Shown here: piece by piece, positions 40,768-49,100 of the stretch | Position numbering within the stretch: the first letter of the stretch is position 1 | Layout: each line of letters starts with the position of its first letter | Assembly (NCBI GenBank): GCA_949316495.1 | Contig: OX439010.1 | Location: forward strand, 19,287,766-19,351,765 | Direction of reading: 5' to 3' | DNA length: 64,000 nt | DNA from: Amphiduros pacificus | Taxonomy: Eukaryota > Annelida > Polychaeta > Phyllodocida > Hesionidae | Made by a program: the position numbers and the translations under genes | The notes under the pieces: generated by a model | What the model was told of the DNA's origin: nothing | The model's database searches: none | What the model saw: the letters and a program-made list of their open reading frames with translations, nothing else

Positions 40768-42984
40768 ATGAAGGTCACTTCTAGACATGATCACAACAAG
40801 TACAGACCTACTAGTATCATGGAAGGAATAGAATCAGATCATACATATGAAAAACATATGAAATGTTTAGAAGATCTGTGCCGCATTTGTACAGGAAGAG
40901 CACAAACTCAGAAGGAAAAGACAAGGAGAAAACCATTCCTCTGTATTAATTATAAACAAGATATATGGGATATATATGGTGTGGACATTGACACAGACAA
41001 GACTGAGGTTCATCCAACAAAATTGTGCAGCAAATGCTACAAAACACTCAAAGCCCGTACTGCTAACAAACTGGCACATGTGGAATCTATCCTGAATGCA
41101 CAGACACAAGCCTCTATCACACAAGAACTGTGGAATAACAACTCATTTGATGACCAACTTGCATCTGAACAATGTGAAGTTTGCAGTATACACAATAACC
41201 AAAAGAAAGGTGGAAATTATTTATCTCAGAAGCTCAGACGAGGTCCCACAAACAAGAATCAGTTGGACTATGACCCTAAAAACAAAGATATATTCAAAGA
41301 TCTTGTTGATCAAACTTGCCCAGATTTTGACACTGGATCACTGCAGCTCGTAGACACATCACAGATGGAATATGACATTTGTTCTGTGTGTAGGCAGATT
41401 TTGGCAAACAAAACTGTGATCTCTTCCACTTGTGATCATATGTTTTGCTCATCCTGCATCAGTGATGTTTTTAAACGGAAATCACAGAATATTGTTTCAT
41501 GTCCAGTTTGCACTGTAGATATAAAATACAATGATGTGAAGAAACTGAGCAAGCCATTGCAAATGCGACTGTTGAACACAATGGTGAAGTGCATGAAATG
41601 TCAAAACACAGGATCTTTGTCAAATATGCATTTTCATCATTGTGAACTGATGAACATGGATCTACCTATGGAGACAACTGCATCTCTACCTGTGTTGGAT
41701 ACCAATGCCTTCTCTTCTACACACATCAATATACCAAACCCCATACATAGGAGGGATCCTGGATTTGATCCTGGACTGTCTGACAGTGCTGGATCCCTCC
41801 ATATGGGAGGGAGGGCACTAGGACAGGGATCTGAGAACTCAGGATGTACACCTACCACTGCACACATCCCCTTACCTGGGAGGGAGCATGGATTCGATCC
41901 TGGACTGTCTGACAGTGCTGGATCCCTCCATATGGGAGGGAGGGCGCTAAGACAGGGATCTGAGAACTCAGGATGTACACCTACCACTGCACACATCCCC
42001 TTACCTGGGAGGGATCATGGATTCGATCCTGGACTGCCTGACAGTGCTGGATCCCTCCATATGGGAGGGAGGGCGGTAGGACTGGGATCTGAGAACTCAG
42101 GATGTACACCTACCACTGCACACATCCCCGTACCTGGGAGGGATCATGGATTCGATCCTGGGCTGTCTGACAGTGCTGGATCCCTCCATATGGGAGGGAG
42201 GGCACTAGGACTGGGATCTGAGAACTCAGGATGTACACCTACCACTGCACACATCCCCTTACCTGGGAGGGATCATGGATTTGATCCTGGACTGCCTGAC
42301 AGTGCTGGATCCCTCCATATGGGAGGGAGGGCACTAGGACTGGAATCTGAGAACTCAGGATGTACACCTACCACTGCACACATCCCCTTACCTGGGAGGG
42401 ATCATGGATTCGATCCTGGACTGCCTGACAGTGCTGGATCCCTCCATATGGGAGGGAGGGCGCTAGGACTGGAATCTGAGAACTCAGGATGTACACCTAC
42501 CACTGCACACATCCCCTTACCTGGGAGGGACAGTGCTGGATCTCTCCAGAGCTCAGCATGCACCCCTACCATTTCACACATCTCTGTGCCTGGATCATGT
42601 GAGTCAGGATCTACTACAGACAATCATAATACACAATCTGAATCATCAGAATATGGGATTACTGATTTGCTCAAGAGAAATGTATCTTCTCCTCTCACCA
42701 AAAAAGAAATGGAAGTGTTAAAAGGACTTATATTGCGAAATCTCAATCAAAGTGATGACAAAAACACTGTCTCTATTTCAACTGGTGGACAATCAATCCA
42801 TCTCCAGAGAGTTACAAAGGCACGAAAGCTGTCAAGTGAAGTGAGTGGTCGACAGAGGCGGAGGCGAACACAGATACTGTCATGTGTAAGGAGACTTGAG
42901 TCAGGTGATGATAGCTTAGCACAGCAAAGTGAAGAATTGAAGTCCCTACCAAAGGAGACTCGTCTCCAAGTATGTGATGTATGA
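40768..42984 (+). CDS. RAG1 N-terminus-like RING protein (N-RAG family) of a DNA transposon
   Basis: A single open frame of 738 codons from ATG at 40768 (a downstream in-frame ATG is at 40819). Numbering here counts from the ATG. The N-terminal zinc region has LCRIC (Cys38, Cys41), VHPTKLCSKC (His82, Cys87, Cys90) and CEVC (Cys136, Cys139), like the RAG1 zinc dimerisation region. A C3HC4 RING follows: CSVC (205/208), CDHMFCSSC (222, His224, 227, 230), CPVC (245/248). Next is a C-x2-C...H/C site (CMKC to HFHHC, 275-292). Residues 330-610 are six 43-residue tandem repeats plus a partial one. The basic C-terminus has GGQSIHLQRVTKARKLS, which loosely recalls the GGRPRQHLLSLTRRA start of the RAG1 nonamer-binding domain. 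RAG1's RING is a ubiquitin ligase. No catalytic DDE core is seen. The gene is uninterrupted, so the element is young or the protein is maintained. A CAA|GTATGT string near the end could be a splice donor. Confidence 0.85.
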   Translation: MKVTSRHDHNKYRPTSIMEGIESDHTYEKHMKCLEDLCRICTGRAQTQKEKTRRKPFLCINYKQDIWDIYGVDIDTDKTEVHPTKLCSKCYKTLKARTANKLAHVESILNAQTQASITQELWNNNSFDDQLASEQCEVCSIHNNQKKGGNYLSQKLRRGPTNKNQLDYDPKNKDIFKDLVDQTCPDFDTGSLQLVDTSQMEYDICSVCRQILANKTVISSTCDHMFCSSCISDVFKRKSQNIVSCPVCTVDIKYNDVKKLSKPLQMRLLNTMVKCMKCQNTGSLSNMHFHHCELMNMDLPMETTASLPVLDTNAFSSTHINIPNPIHRRDPGFDPGLSDSAGSLHMGGRALGQGSENSGCTPTTAHIPLPGREHGFDPGLSDSAGSLHMGGRALRQGSENSGCTPTTAHIPLPGRDHGFDPGLPDSAGSLHMGGRAVGLGSENSGCTPTTAHIPVPGRDHGFDPGLSDSAGSLHMGGRALGLGSENSGCTPTTAHIPLPGRDHGFDPGLPDSAGSLHMGGRALGLESENSGCTPTTAHIPLPGRDHGFDPGLPDSAGSLHMGGRALGLESENSGCTPTTAHIPLPGRDSAGSLQSSACTPTISHISVPGSCESGSTTDNHNTQSESSEYGITDLLKRNVSSPLTKKEMEVLKGLILRNLNQSDDKNTVSISTGGQSIHLQRVTKARKLSSEVSGRQRRRRTQILSCVRRLESGDDSLAQQSEELKSLPKETRLQVCDV
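41755..42597 (+). repeat. 129-bp coding minisatellite (6 units plus a partial)
   Basis: Each unit encodes 43 residues of the form DHGFDPGLPDSAGSLHMGG, RALGLGSENSGCTPTTAHIP, LPGR. Units are almost identical in DNA, and variation is confined to a few codons (S/P, Q/L, G/E). The last unit starts with DSAGSL and decays. The reading frame is kept because 129 is a multiple of three. Confidence 0.95.
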
Positions 42985-43213
42985 CAGTAGCAGAGAGAAT
43001 GCACCATTGTAGGTTTCTGTGTTTGCTGTTACCTGGCACAGGCTGACAGAGACTGTTATTTACAAATAGTCATAGATTTAAAACTATACATAAGAACCAC
43101 AAATTTCAAACAGCTTTAGAAACTAGAATATTTAGTGATACTTTCTGAAAAAACATTGAATTGCCTGAGTGTATGATAAGGTTTGACTTTTTAATGCCAA
43201 ATTTACAGAAAAA

Positions 43214-43219
43214 AATAAA
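43214..43219 (+). terminator. Poly(A) signal of the N-RAG-type gene
   Basis: AATAAA lies 230 bases after the stop and still inside the transposon, so the transcription unit is self-contained. Confidence 0.55.
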
Positions 43220-43496
43220 ATTCTCAGTTACATGGCACTCAAATGGTCTTGTTGATAACTAAGCCCCCTGTGATGTGATTTCAATGCAAAACCCACCATT
43301 TGAATCCTTGGAATGTCAGTGAGACAGCTGTGTAAACTGTGTAAGATAATATCTACTGATAGTGCCACAGTTCTACAAACAAATACAATATCATGTGTGA
43401 CTAAGTGTCAGCTTCAAAGGAGGGGTAGGGGGAGAGGCTGGATGCTGCAGACTCCTTATCAGGGATTACTCGGGTGACCGTCCGCTCCACCCAGCA

Positions 43497-43535
43497 GGAG
43501 GCTCAAAACTAAATGTCCACTCTGGAACTGCTGTG
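43497..43535 (-). repeat. Right terminal inverted repeat of the N-RAG-type transposon
   Basis: Read inward: CACAGCAGTTC, then four bases (CAGA), then GTGGACATTTAG and TTTTGAGCCTCC. Compared with the left end the inner block is 10 bases closer to the tip. Confidence 0.88.
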
Positions 43536-43539
43536 AGGT
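43536..43539. repeat. 4-bp target-site duplication AGGT, right
   Basis: AGGT follows the GAACTGCTGTG terminus directly; partner of 39840-39843. Confidence 0.85.
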
Positions 43540-44022
43540 GGAGCCACCTCGTGCTCCTCTGTGTCATCTGGGGAGTCGCAATATTGTGTATCAGAATGGT
43601 ACTCTTCTTCAACACAATCCTCGCTTTTGACATGAACTTGGGATCAGCCTCGGGCAGGTACTCACAAAAGCTCAAATGATGATCAGTGTACTTTCGACCG
43701 GCTTGCTTACACAGGGGGCAACTTTTGGCAGAGCGATTAGGGGGCCTGTTTGATCTCCGCTGGGGGGCCTGATAATTCTGAGAGCGAGCCCTGTTATCTC
43801 TGGCAGATCTCATCACTCTGGCTTCCTGAGCTGATGATAACTCCTCAAGAAGGGAGTAAGTGCTTGCGATATCTCCGGTTTTATTGACGCCAATGTTCTT
43901 GACCTGAGCTCTGTGCCATATCGCTGCTTGACTAACCTGGGTAATTCAGGGTTAATGAGCATGCAGTATGGAGGATTCTTGCAACCCACATTGATCACAG
44001 GGCTCTCTTTGCATGACTGCAC
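43540..44022 (-). pseudogene. Gypsy gag remnant with zinc knuckle
   Basis: Minus-strand pieces read as the C-terminal part of a Gypsy gag, with a zinc-knuckle-like CPLCKQAGR...HHLSFC and EYLPEADPKFMSKAR. The 5' end of the element is not found beyond about 44030. Confidence 0.75.
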
Positions 44023-44655
44023 AAGGCAAAGATTATTTTTGGGGTGAAATGTGGCATTCTAAATGAAGGTGCAATTTAAAAAAGAATGACCATCATGGAA
44101 TCATAACCTGTTTATATAAATTCTGTAAACATTCAGAAAGGGAGCTAAAGAATAAAACTACAATTCTAAATTTCAGAATTACTGCACTTGGGAAGAGACG
44201 GAAATCATGACATTTTGGTGCAAAATGTATAAGAATAAAATGATTTCATGTTTGGCACCACATGGTTATGTAACAGCCCAACATGACATCACCTCCTCAT
44301 GGTTACCATATATGTTTGGCATCAGATGATGATATCAGGGTCACAATATGTACAAATGTAAGGGACACCTGCCAAGGATCTAAGTTCAAATAAAAGATAC
44401 TAAATATTATATTACAATCCAATCGAATAATATCTCCAAATGCTGCCAGAAAGCAGAGGTGAGATATAAATAAGCTATCTTTGCATCAGGATTTAGAGGA
44501 AGAGATTTCTTATATCAAATGCACAATTTTTCTTGTATATGTGAGTGGTTGTTGATATATTTATTGGTGAAGAACATATTCACTGTTGAATCAAATGTGA
44601 ACACATGGTCAAAAACAGAAAGGTACTTAAAACTCATATATGGTTGCAATTACAA

Positions 44656-44845
44656 TCACTGAAGCATCACCTTAATGTGTCTCATCACTGAAGCATCACC
44701 TTGATGTACCTCATCACTAAAGCATCACCTTAATGTGCCTCATCACTGAATCACCACCTTAATGTGCCTCATCACTGAAGCATCAACTTTATAAAACTCA
44801 TCATGGAAGCATCACCTAAATGTGCCTCATCACTGAAGTATCACT
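44656..44845. repeat. 29-bp minisatellite, ~6.5 units
   Basis: Unit close to catcactgaagcatcacctt plus aatgtgcct; later units are more degenerate. Confidence 0.88.
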
Positions 44846-45197
44846 TTAATTGTTTTAATTTTTGTATATCCTCAGTTATTATGACTCAAAATATACACTT
44901 AATTAGTATACATCTTTTTTATTTGTAGGTTTACAGGAATTTACCCCAAAAGACACCTTGTGCTGAGTCAGTCTCAACAAAAAAGTGAATGTGCAGTGAA
45001 GGAAATCACCACAGACCCTGCTGCTAAATGCCTCCAGGGATGTCATAATTTACAGTTATCTTGGCAGGAGAACATTAGACCTACACTATTTGAGTGTTTT
45101 AAAACATCTAAAAAGATCTCAAATTGTTGTGTCATAACAATTTAATGACATGCTATAGATGCTGTTATTGCCCACACTCAGGAAACGCTCCAGAGAT

Positions 45198-45215
45198 CAT
45201 GTGACGCGTCACATG
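45198..45215. promoter_or_regulatory. Palindromic double E-box, candidate bHLH-Zip (MiT/TFE-type) site
   Basis: CATGTGACGCGTCACATG is a perfect 18-base palindrome with two outward-facing CATGTG E-boxes; with flanks the left one reads TCATGTGAC, the MITF/TFE M-box type. It lies about 740 bases upstream of the copy 2 start codon. MiT/TFE factors control lysosomal and pigment genes in vertebrates; a role here is inference. Confidence 0.35.
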
Positions 45216-45953
45216 GTCCTTAGTCATATGAGAGCAGCCAGTTGAAATTTATTTATTCTGTTCTGACCTGACCTGACAAGCATGCTACACATAAGCACAG
45301 CATCTTACGCAAGCTATATACATATCTATAGGACAGTCTTTGTGGATTCATTTTGGAGATAATTTTTTAATTGATAACTGCATGTGGATAAATGCTGTGC
45401 AAACATTTTCCTCACTGAGGATTATTTGAGGACATATGATTCGTCCAAAGTGGTCGATATATATATGTAAATATATCTTGCTGTATATGACACAAACCAA
45501 GAGTGATACCATTCTCATTATGTTATCATGATTTGGACAGTAAATAGCTGTATCCAGATATTTGAAACATGCTATGAATTATCAAATTATTAATTATAAT
45601 GAATTATCAAATTATTAATTATAAATTATAAATGAGAAGAGATATCTTGCCATAATATTTGTTTACCAAATATAGAATGAGAATGTGATATAATAAATAT
45701 TTAAATTTATATATTTCCGCATTTTACGATTTAATGCATGTTTGTAAACATGATATTTTTAAGATAAATTAATGCAAAACCTATGAAATCAAAATAATTT
45801 ATTTTAAAAGATAGGGAATATCATTAGAGGCAGTTGAAGAAGTTGCTGAAAAACATCATTAAGGATTCTGCTTAATCAACTAAATAAGCAAGATACCTAT
45901 TTTAAGGAGACATTATTTAATGCACAAAAAGAATTTTATATAAGAAGGCTTCC

Positions 45954-46101
45954 ATGATGCATCAGGAGTTGAATTATCGCTTGACCTATGGTCGCAAGTT
46001 CGCATACAGCGTTGGACATGTCCTCAATGACCTTTGTGCTTCTATGTGGTTTTCATATCTCCTGATCTTCTTCCACAAAGTCCTTCAATTCAGCAATAGT
46101 G
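45954..46101 (+). CDS. MFSD12: MFSD12-like copy 2, exon 1 (start codon exon)
   Basis: ATG at 45954 (a second ATG follows at once at 45957); donor G|GTGAGC, phase 1, which fits exon 2. It encodes [20 protein letters not shown] and [18 protein letters not shown]. Human MFSD12 begins alike with [18 protein letters not shown] (from memory), the first helix. With exon 2 the junction codon becomes Asp (NSDAGY). The equivalent exon of copy 1 should lie about 100-250 bases before the window start. Confidence 0.92.
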
Positions 46102-49100
46102 GTGAGCATGATTTTAATTTTTTATAATGTACTATCTCTATTTGTCTTTGCCCCATAAGCACAGATGGGAGAGAGCAATGGATTTGTTCCTTTGTTGGTT
46201 ATATAAGGAGATCGCCCATTGCCAGCAGTGTTACTTGAACACTGAGTAAAAGGCTCAGAAGTTGACTTGATATGGCCATTGCTGCTGAAAGGACAGTAAA
46301 AATACCATTTCACAATTTCTCAGTCCATAAGAAATACTTTCTTATGCAAGACCAATGTAAACAACATATCATGTTGTAAAGTCCTCTCTTATATAGTGTC
46401 ACTCTTTTGGGCTCAGGAATACCTTAGTTACTTTCAAGAGGACAAAATCAACACGTCTTCATGCATTGAAAGCTGGAACTAAACTGATTTATTTTATCAA
46501 AAGTAATTGCTTGTTAGTGTGAGTCAGGTAACTAGGAATGCAAAATATAGTACCAAAGCAATTAAAGTGACTGATCTGCCGAGGCACAGACAATGGAAGG
46601 ACTGTCACAATAAGATATATCTTAAAAGTAGTTTAACTTTTAAAACAGAGAGAATCTTGAAATATAGTATTGGTTAAGTTCAGATATACCATGTGTTTTA
46701 AAAGGGAAATATCCAGAGAATTTCAGAGTGATTTTAGTAATACAATATTTGTTATAAATTATATTCAGTAAATAATGAACATAATTCCATCAAATATATA
46801 GTTAATAGATATCATAAAAATGTGAATTATATCTTGCATATAAAATCAATATAAAATCAATATAAAATCAGGGATTTTACAATGTGTTTAAAATTTGCCA
46901 CCTGAGATAGTTTATGTGCTCCAAATGCATGCTTCTGATAATCAAATGAACTTATTGTGAAATATTTCAAATAGTTGATAATATTTAACAAAATTATTGA
47001 ATATGCATATTATATGCACGAACATACTAAGGCAAGAACATGTGAGTGCAGTCTTCAGGGAGACAGATCTCTCAAGTTGGTTCTGGTGGAAGGATCTCAA
47101 GAGTCCAAAGGACGAATGAGATCCTTCCACCAGAACCAACCAGAGAGATCTGTCTCCCTGAACACTGCACGAACTCATGTTCTTGCCTTTATCTCATACT
47201 TATCCACTGCAGATAGATGGGGTTTGCAATCAACTTTATCCTCAAAGCAAAGCAGTGAAAACATGGTAATGAGTACAGAACTATGTTGTGTGTGGCTCAT
47301 TTAAGTTCTCAGCTCATTTACATAATGTAATCAATTTTATATTACTACATGCAGTGAACTAGGCCACCTATAAAGCACTATATGAAATGGGTGTAATTCT
47401 GTTTCAACTGCATGAACAGTCATCAGTTTCGAGATTCCCACAAAAGGTTGCAGTCTCTGTCAACAGGGGTCCCACCTGTCTGTGTTTCAAGGTCCCCATG
47501 ACCCAAATTTGAAATGTCGTCTGCTCCAAGTCAAAACAAACCTGGACAGTCATCATGTTCATTTCAGAGAAATCAACACATGATTTGTTGAAGAACTGGC
47601 CTAAGACATGATTACATTTATTTTATAATTGACAAATATTATGACATTTGTGCACAAACATATTTAATTAAGCATTTTATTCATTTCAAAAGTATGTAAA
47701 TATGAAAAGAATCTTTAAAAAAGATAAAAGGAAAGTAGTTCGGCAGAGGGGTGATCTGTGAAAGTAGTTCGGCAGAGGGGTGATCTGCAAAAAATATCTC
47801 ATAGGTGCAGAACACTCTCTTGAGGCACCAAGTATGAGATAAATGTATTTATGTATACATATGTACCAGAGACAAACTCAGATCGGAGAACAACCTTTCT
47901 GCCCTCCTATTGCGAAGGGCAATTTTTTTTATTTCATATTTTCAATGTTATACCTACTGGATGCTTAAGTGCCTATTTTCATCTCTCTGAGTGTATTTTG
48001 TTTTGAGGTAAAGCAGCAAAATGGCAATTTGGACATAACTGACTTTTGGATTAGGAGGGCAGCATTATATTCTGGTAATTAGTTTGTCATCATCAGTTCA
48101 AAATGCAAAAACAAAAATGTTATCCTAACAGATTTATAAGACACCAAGGGTGCTTTTAGTGACAGCTGTCACAAGACACTTAATGTAAATTATTGATAAT
48201 GAAAAAATGTTTTAGAATAATTTCTGGAATAGTATCTAAAATAAAGAAGCTACTAGGAACATATTAACTCATGAGTGGGATTCGGAGATATTGCTTTTCT
48301 GTAAACATGGAGGTTTATTGAGATACTTCAAGGTAAATTCAAGTACCTCTTAGAAATAACTCTGTCTGCCTTGTGTCCGTGTTTGTGTGTTTGTTATCTC
48401 TTGTTTTGTTCTTTGTTTGTCCCATCAAATGGAGCTGTGTTATATATAAGGTACTGGGTTTCTTTATCTGAGTGTACATGAAATTATGAGTTGTAATGGA
48501 CAACATAGAAGTAACTTTAGGCCATATGCATTTGAGTAACAGCAAGTTTCAACCAACTGGTATTGTTACCCACTAATGGAGAGTATCCGTCGTTGGGGGA
48601 CGTGGACGGGGGATCAATACTCTACCATAGATAGATACTCTACTCTACTCTACTCTACCGTACTGTACTGTACAATAAGCATAGCTTGCTAACTTGCTGG
48701 CTGTGAGTTGGGGCACGGATCCTAGCTACCCTATATACCCAGGTGAAAGTGGCAGGTAATAAGGACTGAAGACACAGGATATACACGACACAATAGTTAC
48801 CTTTATTCGGTGCTGTGAGTCTTCCTTGTCTGGCTAGGCCGGCATGGCAATGAGTGAGGCATGTGAACTACCCAAATGCATGATACTTATGAGATCCTAT
48901 CTATACACAAAACACCCAAGTCTATGCAGTCCCGATACTGAGAGTCGTGGATCTTCTGTGGCAAGTGGTCGCTCTGTCTCCGTCTGGGCATCTCCAAGGA
49001 TCCAACGGTTGCGGGCCTCTTTGAGGGATCAATCTGCGTCATGTGTGGAGTTTGCCTACGTGGCTTCCTCACGCGACACCAAATGGACTCGTCCTGCCTG

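Larger units (their letters stand above)
39844..43535 (+). mobile_element. N-RAG-type DNA transposon (RSS-like inverted ends, 4-bp TSD)
   Basis: The 3,692-bp element begins CACAGCAGTTC and ends GAACTGCTGTG, its exact reverse complement. Both ends also share an inner block (GTGGACATTTAG, then TTTTGAGCCTCC), placed at base 26 from the left end and base 16 from the right end. It is flanked by AGGT on each side and sits between the gag-side and pol-side parts of a Gypsy element. It contains one gene (40768-42984, poly(A) signal at 43214) for a RAG1 N-terminus-like protein. Termini starting CACAG and a 4-bp target duplication point to the Chapaev/Transib/RAG group, of which Chapaev makes 4-bp duplications (recalled). 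No DDE core is present, so mobility probably needs a transposase in trans. It matches what I remember of N-RAG-TP from Aplysia. Confidence 0.88.
35167..44030 (-). mobile_element. Ty3/Gypsy-type LTR retrotransposon, broken, with two inserted elements
   Basis: Minus-strand order is gag zinc-knuckle region, aspartic protease, reverse transcriptase, RNase H, integrase and a 3' LTR (35167-35399). No matching 5' LTR is found to the right, so the element is incomplete, and it has several breaks. A SINE (36848-37043) and a DNA transposon (39844-43535) have inserted into it. The coding parts are well preserved, suggesting moderate age. The domain order AP-RT-RH-INT defines the Ty3/Gypsy type. Confidence 0.85.
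44031..45953. other. Upstream region of MFSD12-like copy 2
   Basis: No gene is seen before the exon 1 ATG at 45954. It includes a 29-bp minisatellite (44656-44845), an 18-bp perfect palindrome (45198-45215) and an AT-rich direct repeat near 45575-45632 (gaattatcaaattattaatt twice). The promoter of copy 2 should lie here. Confidence 0.5.
46102..48559. other. Intron 1 of copy 2, first part
   Basis: It starts with a complete SINE-A (46148-46312), aligns with 1-1600 of the window, and contains an insertion (about 47020-47840) with a long hairpin that copy 1 lacks. A 29-bp phrase (agtagttcggcagaggggtg) is doubled at 47736-47790. Confidence 0.55.

Noticed and set aside
43361-43384. An internal RSS (cacagtt and acaaacaaa about 3 bases apart)
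   Set aside because: The spacing fits neither 12 nor 23 and the position is not terminal.
44929-44988. Terminal exon of the RING gene
   Set aside because: It lies outside the transposon's right terminus (43535) and inside or beyond the Gypsy remnant, and encodes only about 20 codons.
45933-45942. TATA box (ttatataag) for copy 2
   Set aside because: It is only about 15-20 bases before the ATG, so a start site 30 bases downstream would lie inside the coding region.
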